Shown in pieces: positions 45,373 to 52,860 of a stretch of DNA of 64,000 nucleotides. Source of the DNA: Stenotrophomonas sp. ESTM1D_MKCIP4_1 (GTDB taxonomy: Bacteria; Pseudomonadota; Gammaproteobacteria; Xanthomonadales; Xanthomonadaceae); contig NZ_CP026004.1 of the NCBI RefSeq assembly GCF_003086895.1, forward strand, positions 1,027,663 to 1,091,662, in the 5' to 3' direction. The notes below the pieces were generated by a model. It was not told the DNA's origin and did no database searches. It saw only the letters and a program-made list of their open reading frames with translations. The translations under genes and the position numbers were made by a program. Position 1 is the first letter of the stretch. Each line of letters starts with the position of its first letter.

Positions 45373-45448
45373 CAACTGTCGAAAGCGGGGCACTGTGGGT
45401 TTGCGGGGTGTGAGCGGCGTGGATGTCGCGGACATGGACGTGTCTTGC
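45373..45448 (+). repeat. Truncated multi-hairpin element F
   Basis: AACTGTCGAAAGCGGGG..., then GTGTGAGCGGCGTGGATGTCGC and GACATGGACGTGTCTTGC, resemble the 5' half and core of copies A-E. The 3' outer arm is missing, so the long stem cannot form. It is probably a decayed copy. Confidence 0.6.
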
Positions 45449-45545
45449 TTGTGGTGGGTGTCGACCGTTGGTCGACACAGACGAGCAAGCGCAGCGAAGC
45501 GACCCGCTTCTGCTTTTCTTTTTCTTTTCCGTGGCTGGATGCCCA

Positions 45546-45743
45546 CGGAAATTGTCCGAGGCCGGGCGGATGGGTTGCGCAGGGGCGCAGGCGCCATGGA
45601 TGGCGCCTACGAGCTTACAAGGGTGAGGGCGCTTTGCTTGCGAAGCACTGCTTCGCGAGCGACCGAACGCACAGCCGCCAGCGGCTGGGCCGGGCCCCGG
45701 AGGGGGACTTGCAGCGTCCCCTGCGCAATCCATCCGCCCGGCC
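45546..45743 (+). repeat. Multi-hairpin element E with an internal insertion
   Basis: The outer stem is 45560-45584 with 45717-45743 (one G-U position), the core is GGCGCCATGGATGGCGCC, and the conserved end is ACTTGCAGCGTCCCC. About 80 extra bases (roughly 45627-45705), containing GCGAAGCACTGCTTCGC and GCCAGCGGC hairpins, split the second hairpin. The outer stem is unaffected. Confidence 0.8.
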
Positions 45744-45788
45744 AGACGTCAGTGATCCCAACGCATCACGCATCCAGCCACGAGGGGC

Positions 45789-46499
45789 TCAGCCGTTCGC
45801 CGCAAGCTCCGCGTCAAGCGCGCGCAGCCGATCCACCGTCCCGACGTCGGTCCAGCGCCCGCGATGGTGCTGCCCCGTGATCAATCCCTGCGCCATGAAA
45901 TGCTTCTGCAGCGGCACCACCGAGAACCTCGGCGGCTGCCGTTCGCTGCCCGGCGCATCGCCGATCACCGCGCGCCAGTCCGCCACGATCGACGGCCGGT
46001 ACATGCCGATGCCGGCGTAGGTCAGGCACGGTCCTGCGCGGTCGTGGTGCAGCAGGCCCTGCGCATCCAGACGGTAATCGCCGTCGAGATGCTGCAGCGG
46101 GTTGTCCACCATCACCAGGTGCGCCTGGCCCTGCGGTTCGGCGGGCAGGGTGGCGAAGTCGAAGTCGGTCCAGATATCGCCGTTCACCACCAGAAACGGC
46201 GCATCGCCCAGCTGCGGCAGCGCGTTGAGGATGCCGCCGCCGGTTTCCAGCGGGGTCGCGCCTTCGTGCACGAAGTGCAGCTGCAGCCCCCACTGGCGGC
46301 CATCGCCCAGCATGGCCGGGAACTGCTCGGCCAGCCACGCGGTATTGACCACCACCTCGCGCACGCCCAGTGCGGCCAGGCGCTGCAGATGCCAGACGAT
46401 CAGCGGTGTGCCGGCCACGGCCAGCAGCGGCTTGGGGGTGTGCAGGGTCAGCGGGCGCATGCGCTCGCCCAGGCCGGCGGCGAAGATCAACGCTTTCAT
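45789..46499 (-). CDS. murU: N-acetylmuramate 1-phosphate uridylyltransferase
   Basis: A 236-residue nucleotidyltransferase. The signature is AGLGERMRPLT at 8-18, then TPKPLL, and the metal-binding Asp is in VNGDIWTDFD. Together with AmgK, encoded directly upstream, it rebuilds UDP-MurNAc from recycled MurNAc, bypassing MurA; this is the known route giving some Gram-negatives intrinsic fosfomycin tolerance. The gene shares one base with the end of amgK (46499). The pair lies in one minus-strand operon. Confidence 0.93.
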   Translation of the reverse strand: MKALIFAAGLGERMRPLTLHTPKPLLAVAGTPLIVWHLQRLAALGVREVVVNTAWLAEQFPAMLGDGRQWGLQLHFVHEGATPLETGGGILNALPQLGDAPFLVVNGDIWTDFDFATLPAEPQGQAHLVMVDNPLQHLDGDYRLDAQGLLHHDRAGPCLTYAGIGMYRPSIVADWRAVIGDAPGSERQPPRFSVVPLQKHFMAQGLITGQHHRGRWTDVGTVDRLRALDAELAANG

Positions 46500-47524
46500 C
46501 AGCGCACCACGCGCAGCGGGGCGGCCAGCTCGGCCAGAGCCGGCTTGATGCGGTTGTCCAGAAGCGCCTGCAGCGCTGCCAGCTCGGGGTAACGCGGCAG
46601 CACTTCGTCCAGGTAGCCGATGAAGCGCGGCACATCGTCCAGATAGTGGCCCTTGTTGTCGCGGTAACGCAGGCGGCTGAAGATGCCCAGGCACTTCAGG
46701 TGGCGCTGGATGCCCATCCAATCGGCATCCCGCAGGAAGGTGGCGCGGTCGGGCACCGGCAGGCCGGCCTCCTGCGCGCGCTGGTGGTAGTGCGCCAGCC
46801 AGGCATCCACGCGCGGCAGCGGCCAGCTCAGGAACGCGTCCTTGAACAGGCTCACCGCGTCGTAGGCGATCGGGCCACGCACCAGGTCCTGGAAATCGAG
46901 GATGGCCGGGCCGTCGTCGACCGGCATCAGGTTGCGCGGCATGTAGTCGCGATGGGTCATCAGCTGGGCCTGGCACAGCGCGTTGTCCATCAGCAGCCTC
47001 TGCGCCTGCTGCAGGCTTTCAGCCTCGGCCCCGTCCAGGGTGATGCCCAGGTGGCGCTGCAGGAACCATTCGTCGAACAGGCCGGCATCACGCTGCAGCA
47101 GGGCTTCGCCGAAGCAGCCGAAATCATCGGGCACGGCAATGGCCTGCAACCGCAGCAGCTGGTCGATGGAACGCGCGAACCAGGCATCGGCGTTGCGTTC
47201 ATCCAGTATTTTGGCCAGGGTCGGGCCGCCGAGGTCTTCCAGCAGCAGGAAGCCGGCATCCAGATCCTGCGCCAGCAGCGCCGGTACGCGCAGGCCATGG
47301 TCATGCAGCAGGCCGCGCATGCGCAGCCATGGCCGCGGATCCTCCAGGCCGGGCGGGGCATCCATCACGATGTGGCTGCCGCTGCGGCTGGTGGTGCGCC
47401 AGTAGCTGCGCAGGCCGGCATCGACCGAGGCGCGCTCGACCACGGCGGTGGCATCGTCCAGTTGGATGCGGGCCCACTGCAGGCGCTGCGCGCTGCGCTG
47501 GGGGTCGGAGGCGGGGTCGGTCAT
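46499..47524 (-). CDS. amgK: N-acetylmuramate/N-acetylglucosamine kinase AmgK
   Basis: A 341-residue aminoglycoside-phosphotransferase-fold kinase. The catalytic loop is THRDYMPRNLM, the metal Asp is in ILDFQDLVRGPIAYDAVSL, and the nucleotide fold includes LLLEDLGGPTLA. It phosphorylates MurNAc at the anomeric carbon for peptidoglycan recycling. It is coupled to murU downstream. Despite the Pfam name (APH), it is not an antibiotic-resistance enzyme. Confidence 0.92.
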   Translation of the reverse strand: MTDPASDPQRSAQRLQWARIQLDDATAVVERASVDAGLRSYWRTTSRSGSHIVMDAPPGLEDPRPWLRMRGLLHDHGLRVPALLAQDLDAGFLLLEDLGGPTLAKILDERNADAWFARSIDQLLRLQAIAVPDDFGCFGEALLQRDAGLFDEWFLQRHLGITLDGAEAESLQQAQRLLMDNALCQAQLMTHRDYMPRNLMPVDDGPAILDFQDLVRGPIAYDAVSLFKDAFLSWPLPRVDAWLAHYHQRAQEAGLPVPDRATFLRDADWMGIQRHLKCLGIFSRLRYRDNKGHYLDDVPRFIGYLDEVLPRYPELAALQALLDNRIKPALAELAAPLRVVR

Positions 47525-47584
47525 GCAGGGGGTTCCGGGCGCGACCGGCGCGCCAAGCTCAGAGAAAAGAAGAGGGGAGCGAGG

Positions 47585-47854
47585 TCAGCGGCGTGGGGTG
47601 AACAGCCGCATCAGCGCCAGCACGGCGACGGCACCCACCACCGCACCCAGGAAACCGGCCGGTTCGCCGGGGGCGTACCAGCCCATGTACTGGCCGAACC
47701 AACCGGCCACCAGCGCACCGACGATGCCCAGCACGATGGTCAGCAGGCAGCCCATGCGGTTGTTGCCGGGCATGAAGAAGCGGCCCAGCAGGCCGACGAA
47801 GAAGCCGACCAGCAGGATGTACAGCCAGCTGCTGCTGCCGAACAGACCATTCAT
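47585..47854 (-). CDS. GlsB/YeaQ/YmgE family stress membrane protein
   Basis: An 89-residue hydrophobic protein with three helices (about 8-26, 34-55 and 68-84). The family pattern is LLVGFFVGLLGRFFMPGNNRMGCLLTIVLGIVGALVAGWFGQ. This family is made of small stress-induced inner-membrane proteins of unknown role. ATG 47854 was selected because it starts the family homology; the frame extends to 47893. It is 60 bp upstream of amgK on the same strand. Confidence 0.88.
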   Translation of the reverse strand: MNGLFGSSSWLYILLVGFFVGLLGRFFMPGNNRMGCLLTIVLGIVGALVAGWFGQYMGWYAPGEPAGFLGAVVGAVAVLALMRLFTPRR

Positions 47855-47923
47855 GCGCGCGGATTCCGCTTGAGTGTGGACGCAGCCTAGCAAGGCCAGG
47901 CTGCGTCCGTCACGGGTGCCGGA

Positions 47924-49417
47924 TCAGCAGCAGCCGTGGTCGCCGTGGCGGGTGCCGCTGTCGGCAGCGACCGGCGAACCGCTGGTCTCGCCACGCAGGC
48001 TGGCGGCGTAGTGCTCGCTGATGACCTTGGACACGCAGGCCGTGACCTTCTTGCCCATCGGGATGTGCAGGAACTCGTTCGGGCCGTGCGCGTTGGAGTG
48101 CGGGCCGAGCACGCCGGTGATCATGAACTGGGCGCCCGGGAACTTCTCACCCAGCATGCCCATGAACGGGATCGAGCCGCCTTCGCCCATGTACATCGCC
48201 GGCTTGCCGAAGAAGGCCTGGCTGGCGTCGTCGATGGCCTGGGTCAGCCACGGCGCCATGGCCGGGGCGTTCCAGCCGGTGGAGGCCTTTTCCAGGTCCA
48301 GGGTGACCTGTGCGCCGTTCGGCGGGTCGCGCAGCAGCGCTTCCTTCAGCAGCTCGCCGCAGGCCTTGCCATCAGCGGTGGGCGGCAGGCGCAGCGACAG
48401 CTTCACCGAGGTCTGCGGGCGCAGCACGTTGCCGGCCGATTCCAGCGGCGGCATGCCGCCCACGCCGGTGACCGACAGCGCCGGGCGCCAGGTGCGGTTG
48501 AGCACCAGCTCGGTCAGGTCCTCGTTCATCGGGCGCAGGCCGTCGACCATCGGGAATTTCTCGAAGATCTCGGTGTCGACCACTTCAGCGGCACGCTTGG
48601 CCTGGGCCTGGCGTTCGGCCGGGATTTCGACGTTCATGCCTTCGATCAGGATGCGGCCGGTGTCCTGGTCCTCGATGCGTGACAGGATCTGGCGCAGCAG
48701 GCGGAAGCTGGACGGGATCACGCCGGAGGCATCGCCGGAATGCACGCCTTCGTTGAGCACCTTGACGGTGAAGTTGCCACCGGTCAGGCCGCGCAGCGAG
48801 GTGGTGCACCACAGCTGGTCGTAGTTGGCGCAGCCCGAGTCCAGGCAGACCACCAGCGACGGCTTGCCGATGCGGTCGGCCAGATGGTCGACGTAGGCGG
48901 GCAGGTCGTAGCTGCCCGATTCCTCACAGGCTTCGATGAGGACCACGCAGCGGGCGTGCGGCAGGCCCTGGGCCTGCAGCGCCAGCACGGCGGCCAGCGA
49001 GCCGAAGATGGCGTAACCGTCATCGGCGCCGCCACGGCCGTACAGCTTGTCGCCGCGCAGCACCGGGGTCCACGGGCCCAGATCATCGTCCCAGCCGGTC
49101 ATTTCCGGCTGCTTGTCCAGGTGCCCGTAGAGCAGAATGGTGTCGTCGCCGGTTTCGCTGCCGGTGGCCGGAATTTCCAGGAAAATCAGCGGGGTGCGGC
49201 CTTCCAGGCGCACCACCTCGACCTTCAGGCCGGGCAGCTGCTGGGCCTTGGCCCAGTTTTCCATCAGGGTGACCGCCTGTTCCATGTAGCCGTTCTGCAC
49301 CCAGTTGGCGTCGAACATGGGCGACTTGTTGGGGATGCGGATGTAGTCGACCAACTGCGGGACGATCTCGCTGTCCCACTTGTCATTGACGAATTGGCCG
49401 AGCTTGGCGCTGTCCAT
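47924..49417 (-). CDS. M20 family metallopeptidase/dipeptidase
   Basis: A 497-residue M20 peptidase with two zinc sites. Ligands and catalytic residues are visible in LLYGHLDKQPE, GRGGADDGYAIFGS, IEACEESGSYDLPA and, late, GEGGSIPFMGMLGEKFPGA with GPHSNAHGPNEFLHI. The dimerisation (lid) domain lies in the middle third. Homologues hydrolyse dipeptides or Xaa-peptides in the cytosol. ATG 49417 has GGAG six bases upstream and is preferred over 49441. The C-terminus DSGTRHGDHGCC ends in two cysteines, a metal-binding-looking tail beyond the usual fold. Confidence 0.92.
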   Translation of the reverse strand: MDSAKLGQFVNDKWDSEIVPQLVDYIRIPNKSPMFDANWVQNGYMEQAVTLMENWAKAQQLPGLKVEVVRLEGRTPLIFLEIPATGSETGDDTILLYGHLDKQPEMTGWDDDLGPWTPVLRGDKLYGRGGADDGYAIFGSLAAVLALQAQGLPHARCVVLIEACEESGSYDLPAYVDHLADRIGKPSLVVCLDSGCANYDQLWCTTSLRGLTGGNFTVKVLNEGVHSGDASGVIPSSFRLLRQILSRIEDQDTGRILIEGMNVEIPAERQAQAKRAAEVVDTEIFEKFPMVDGLRPMNEDLTELVLNRTWRPALSVTGVGGMPPLESAGNVLRPQTSVKLSLRLPPTADGKACGELLKEALLRDPPNGAQVTLDLEKASTGWNAPAMAPWLTQAIDDASQAFFGKPAMYMGEGGSIPFMGMLGEKFPGAQFMITGVLGPHSNAHGPNEFLHIPMGKKVTACVSKVISEHYAASLRGETSGSPVAADSGTRHGDHGCC

Positions 49418-49619
49418 CTGAAACTCCGGTTGCATGGGCATGTGATACGGCCATTCTACGCCTGTGGCGGGGGTAGGGTTTTTCCTACAACACGTCGGGT
49501 ATTTGGCTGGCTTTTAGAAATCCCGGGAACCGATAGTCTGTACGCATGTGGTGACGGACACTGTTTCGACCGACGGGATTGCCGGTCGGGACGGCCAGAA
49601 CCACAAGGAGTTACACGTC

Positions 49620-49946
49620 GTGCCTTGGTCAGTCGTGTTCAGGGCGTTGGTGCTGGGGATGTGGATGGTGGGGGCGCAAGCCGCTGAGCCGATCGACATC
49701 AACCGGGCTGATGCCCAGGCGCTGCAGCAGGGATTGACGATGGTCGGGGCCGTAAAGGCAGCGGCAATCGTCGAGCACCGGCGCAGACACGGCCCGTTTC
49801 ATCGCGTCGAGGACCTGACGCAGGTGAGGGGCATAGGGACAGCCATCGTCGAACGGAATCGACAGCGGATCACCGTCGGCAACACGATGTTGCCAGCGGA
49901 TCCGGTACCCGGATCGGTACCGGTGCGCTCCGTACCCAGGCGTTGA
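49620..49946 (+). CDS. ComEA-like helix-hairpin-helix protein
   Basis: A 108-residue secreted protein with a signal-like start (about 1-22, FRALVLGMWMVGAQA) and the ComEA double helix-hairpin-helix: IDINRADAQALQQGLTMVGAVKAAAIVEHRRRHGPFHRVEDLTQVRGIGTAIVE. Such proteins bind incoming DNA in the periplasm during natural transformation. The start GTG 49620 is supported by AAGGAG; the longer frame from 49548 has no signal. The last ~20 residues, VP-rich, coincide with a GGATC-loop hairpin that may belong to the RNA described next. Confidence 0.85.
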   Translation: MPWSVVFRALVLGMWMVGAQAAEPIDINRADAQALQQGLTMVGAVKAAAIVEHRRRHGPFHRVEDLTQVRGIGTAIVERNRQRITVGNTMLPADPVPGSVPVRSVPRR

Positions 49947-50220
49947 CAGCAGGATCGTCGGGACCGGCAGGACGCTGGTTCACCGGACACGGACAGGAAG
50001 GCCGTGCCCACCGACCGTCGCAGGGATGCGGCAACAATCACCAGGATGGTGGCATCACAGACCTGTGGAAGGGGCTGAGATATAAACAGGACGAACGCGG
50101 CCGCGTGCAGGATGCAACGCCGCCCCCACAGCGCAGGATGCGAGGGGGTGGCAGCAGGCCGACAAGGACGTAACGAGTGCCCGGTACGACACATGGCTGT
50201 GTCGCCGGGCATTTCTCTTT
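49947..50220 (+). ncRNA. Candidate CsrB/RsmZ-type RsmA-sequestering RNA (or regulatory 3' UTR of comEA)
   Basis: The 231 nt before the terminator hold 13 GGA trinucleotides, eight of them AGGA. Several sit in hairpin loops: 49964-49978 (CCGGC-AGGAC-GCTGG), 49988-50006 (CACGG loop CCGTG), 50019-50030 (CGCA-GGGA-TGCG), 50039-50051 (CACC-AGGAT-GGTG), 50104-50119 (TGC-AGGAT-GCA) and 50132-50142 (CGC-AGGAT-GCG, inside a 9-bp outer stem). ACAAGGACGT at 50163-50172 also resembles a CsrA site. The 5' end is unknown: TATAAA at 50081 could start a short RNA, or the whole may be the 3' part of the comEA message. A further GGA loop (49902-49923) lies in comEA. It has no protein-coding look. Confidence 0.6.
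50178..50220 (+). terminator. Strong intrinsic terminator after the GGA-rich RNA
   Basis: TGCCCGG (50178-50184) pairs with CCGGGCA (50205-50211), and an inner stem CGACAC/GTGTCG caps it around ATGGCT. TTTCTCTTT follows. It ends a transcript coming from comEA or the RNA, before the L,D-transpeptidase. Confidence 0.88.
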
Positions 50221-50316
50221 CTGGCATGGGCACGTTGTCGAACGGGAATGGTGTGGCCCGGCGCCTCACCGCCAATGGTGTAGGTTGAGGGTTCCCCACG
50301 GACTGGAACCTGCTGG

Positions 50317-51372
50317 ATGCGCCTGCCCCGTCTTCCCCTGATGCTCGCACTTGCCCTGGCCCTGCCGCTGATGGCCCAGGCTGCGACGCCTGCCACTGCC
50401 ACTGCCGAGGTGCGTGGCCCGACCGATCTGAAGCCTGGCGAGTACCTGTGGCACCCGGAGGTGTCGCCGGCCGGACCGATCGTGCTGGTGGTCAGCCTGG
50501 ATGAGCAGCGCGCCTATGTGTACCGCAACGGTATCGCCATCGGCCTGAGCACGATCAGCTCGGGCAAGGCCGGGCATGAGACGCCGACCGGTGTGTTCAC
50601 CATCCTGCAGAAGGACAAGGACCACAAATCCAATCTCTACAACAGCGCGCCGATGCCGTACATGCAGCGGCTGACCTGGGATGGCATCGCCCTGCACGGC
50701 GGCAGCCTGCCCGGGCATCCGGCCTCTCACGGCTGCGTGCGCCTGCCGCAGGCCTTTGCGCAGAAGCTGTTCAGCGAGACCCAGCGCGGCGACACGGTGG
50801 TGGTGGCCGATGCCAAGAGCGCGCCGATGACCCTGGCCTACCCGGCGGTGCTGGCGCCGGTAAACGCGCGTGGCCAGACCCTGCCTGAAACGGAAGGGGC
50901 CAGCCCGGCCAAGGCCTGGTGGGATGATGCGGCCGCGCCCAGCGGTCAGGTCGGCATTCTGGTCAGCCTGCACGACCAGCGCCTGTACGTGCTGCGCGAT
51001 GGCGTGATGATCGGTGAATCGCCGCTGCGCGCCGATGCACTGCCGGCGTTCCAGGGCACCACGCTGTTCGTGATGGGGCAGGGCTTCAGCGAAACGCCCA
51101 GCCCGCTGGACGCGCAGCAGCGCCTGCACCAGTGGACCGCCTACCCGCTGCTGGGCCAGGACCGGGCGCAGGCCACCCCGGACCTGCTGGCCACGCCATC
51201 GCTGCCGATGGCGCTGCCGGCCGATTTCGCCCGCCAGCTGTACCAGGTGCTGGTGCCGGGCACGACCCTGCTGGTGACTTCGCTGCCGGCGGTGCGCCCA
51301 AGCGCGGCTGAATCGGGGTTGCAGCCGGTCTTGGAATCGGAGCCGGCCACGCCCACCTCGAAGAAGTCCTGA
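50317..51372 (+). CDS. L,D-transpeptidase (YkuD domain)
   Basis: A 351-residue secreted enzyme with a signal peptide (1-22, ending MAQA). The YkuD catalytic domain at about 53-155 has ALHGGSLP (His127), SHGCVRLP with the nucleophile Cys140 and Arg142 of the active site. It probably forms or edits 3-3 peptidoglycan cross-links or attaches envelope proteins. The C-terminal 160 residues carry a second, catalytically silent repeat (VGILVSLHDQRLYVLRDG) with homology to the YkuD N-terminal strand pair, ending in a Ser/Pro/Lys-rich tail. Confidence 0.93.
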   Translation: MRLPRLPLMLALALALPLMAQAATPATATAEVRGPTDLKPGEYLWHPEVSPAGPIVLVVSLDEQRAYVYRNGIAIGLSTISSGKAGHETPTGVFTILQKDKDHKSNLYNSAPMPYMQRLTWDGIALHGGSLPGHPASHGCVRLPQAFAQKLFSETQRGDTVVVADAKSAPMTLAYPAVLAPVNARGQTLPETEGASPAKAWWDDAAAPSGQVGILVSLHDQRLYVLRDGVMIGESPLRADALPAFQGTTLFVMGQGFSETPSPLDAQQRLHQWTAYPLLGQDRAQATPDLLATPSLPMALPADFARQLYQVLVPGTTLLVTSLPAVRPSAAESGLQPVLESEPATPTSKKS

Positions 51373-51389
51373 GTGGATCACGTGTGCCC

Positions 51390-52115
51390 ATGACTGTTTC
51401 ACGCACGCGCTGGCAGGCGGCCTGCGGCCTGCTCGCGCTTCTTGCCGCTGGCGGCGCCATGGCCGGGTCTCCGCCGGCCGTTGCCAGCACCGATGACCTG
51501 ACCGCGCTGCTGGCGCGCACGGCACCCAATGCCGACCGCCACGTGCTGAAGCTGGCGGCGACGGCGCTGCGTTGCGCCCTGCAGCGGCCGGAACTGGGCA
51601 TCAAGGCCGAACGGCTGGGCGTGATCGATTACTCGCGGCCCTCCACCGAACAGCGGCTGTGGGTGTTTGATCTGGCCCGGCAGCGGTTGCTGTTCGAGGA
51701 ATGGGTGGCGCACGGCCGCAACAGCGGTGGCAACCGCACCGAGCACTTCTCCAACCGCGACGGCAGTTTCATGTCCAGCATCGGGGCATTCACCGCGCAG
51801 GAAACCTACATGGGCGGCAATGGTTATTCGCTGCGGCTGGACGGCCTGGAACCGGGCTTCAATGACAAGGCGCGTGATCGGGCCATCGTCATCCACGGTG
51901 CGCCCTATGTGAACCCGACCATGGCGCGACTGCAGGGGCGGCTGGGCCGCAGTCTGGGTTGCCCGGCGGTGCGCCTGTCGGTGTCACGGCCGCTGATCGA
52001 CTCGCTGCGTGGCGGCACGTTGGTGTTTGCCTACTACCCCGATCAGCAATGGCTGCAGCATTCGCAGCTGCTGTCGCCACAGTGTGGTGAAGCAGGCGGC
52101 GTCGCTGCCCGGTGA
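51390..52115 (+). CDS. Murein L,D-transpeptidase catalytic domain family protein (YkuD-like)
   Basis: A 241-residue secreted protein of the YkuD_2 group. It has a signal peptide about 1-24; the catalytic block is AIVIHGAPYV (His) followed by LGRSLGCPAVRLS, whose Cys replaces the SHGC pattern of the classical enzyme. The upstream part (VIDYSRPSTEQRLWVFDLARQRLLFEEWVAHG, FSNRDGSFMSSIGAF) matches the family. It lies 17 bp after a YkuD protein, so the two form an operon. ATG 51390 was chosen; GTG 51384 is possible. Confidence 0.9.
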   Translation: MTVSRTRWQAACGLLALLAAGGAMAGSPPAVASTDDLTALLARTAPNADRHVLKLAATALRCALQRPELGIKAERLGVIDYSRPSTEQRLWVFDLARQRLLFEEWVAHGRNSGGNRTEHFSNRDGSFMSSIGAFTAQETYMGGNGYSLRLDGLEPGFNDKARDRAIVIHGAPYVNPTMARLQGRLGRSLGCPAVRLSVSRPLIDSLRGGTLVFAYYPDQQWLQHSQLLSPQCGEAGGVAAR

Positions 52116-52149
52116 TGCGCGGACGTGCGCGGCATGGTGCAATGCACGC

Positions 52150-52785
52150 ATGGACATAGATGCTCTGCTGCGCACCCCGAGCCAGGTGATTTCCCGCCTG
52201 GACTACCGCCGCGAACGCTGGCGCAACGGACTGGGCTGGACCCGGGAGATCCTGCGCCTGCCCGCGCAGGGCGATGACTGGGCGCTGCGCCTGTCGGTGG
52301 CCGAGATCGAACAGAATGCCGCGTTTTCCGCCTTCCCCGGCGTGGAACGCGAGCTGGTGCTGCTGCAGGGCAACGGCGTTCGCCTGCGGTTCGCCGATGG
52401 CCGTGTTGCCGAGGTGCTGCCGCCGCATGGGCGCGTGCGCTTTGCCGGCGAGGACGCGCTGGATGGCGAGCTGGTGGATGGCACCACCCACGATTTCAAC
52501 CTGATGTGGAAGCGCGGGCAGGTGCAGGCCGAGCTGCTGCATCGGCCGTTGGTGGGGTCGATGTTCTTCTTCTGCGAACCGGGCGTGGCCTGGGCGCTGT
52601 ACCTGCTGGCCGGGCACGCGGCATTCGGTGCGGACAGCGGGCTGCCGCCGATGCAGGCCGGGGACGCGGCGTGGTTGGCCGCAGGCGCGCGGCAGCGACA
52701 TGCGTTGCAGGGCGGCGGTGAGTTGTTGGCGATACGGGTGAGTGCGGCGGCGGCGTCCACGCATGACATGGATGCGGTGGTGTAG
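52150..52785 (+). CDS. HutD family protein
   Basis: A 211-residue cupin-like protein of the HutD family. Typical segments are WRNGLGWTREI at about 25-35, DWALRLSVAEIEQNAAFSAFPGVERELVLLQG, LVDGTTHDFNLMWKRG and a C-terminal LLAIRVS. HutD was found with histidine utilisation operons and is proposed to limit flux, but stand-alone copies such as this one have unknown roles. It begins 34 bp after the second transpeptidase, probably cotranscribed or independent. Confidence 0.88.
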   Translation: MDIDALLRTPSQVISRLDYRRERWRNGLGWTREILRLPAQGDDWALRLSVAEIEQNAAFSAFPGVERELVLLQGNGVRLRFADGRVAEVLPPHGRVRFAGEDALDGELVDGTTHDFNLMWKRGQVQAELLHRPLVGSMFFFCEPGVAWALYLLAGHAAFGADSGLPPMQAGDAAWLAAGARQRHALQGGGELLAIRVSAAAASTHDMDAVV

Positions 52786-52811
52786 AGCCGAGCCCGTGCC
52801 CGGCTGCGGTT

Positions 52812-52850
52812 GGGGTCAGAGCCCTTTCCTGCGGAAAGGGATCCGACCCC
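52812..52850. repeat. 39-bp palindrome, copy 10
   Basis: GGGGTCAGAGCCCTTTCC/GGAAAGGGATCCGACCCC. It lies between the convergent hutD-type and flavoreductase genes. Confidence 0.88.
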
Positions 52851-52860
52851 GATGGTTCGT

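Larger units (their letters stand above)
45019..45788. other. 770-bp repeat cluster between hda and murU
   Basis: This is the longest gene-free stretch. In order it holds a small GC hairpin after hda, a SMAG-like GCCGGCCGCTGGCCGGC, a GTCAAC microrepeat, multi-hairpin element B, palindrome copy 9, a GTAG hairpin, truncated element F, a GTCGACC hairpin, a pyrimidine-rich flank and element E. All open frames here run through repeats, and I accept none. Confidence 0.8.

Noticed and set aside
45373..45448. Treating element F as a sixth functional copy
   Set aside because: It has the core and 5' flank but no matching 3' arm, so the diagnostic outer stem cannot form. It was kept only as a truncated copy.
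49943..49948. TTGACA as the -35 of the GGA-rich RNA
   Set aside because: No acceptable -10 lies 16-18 bp downstream, so the RNA start remains open.
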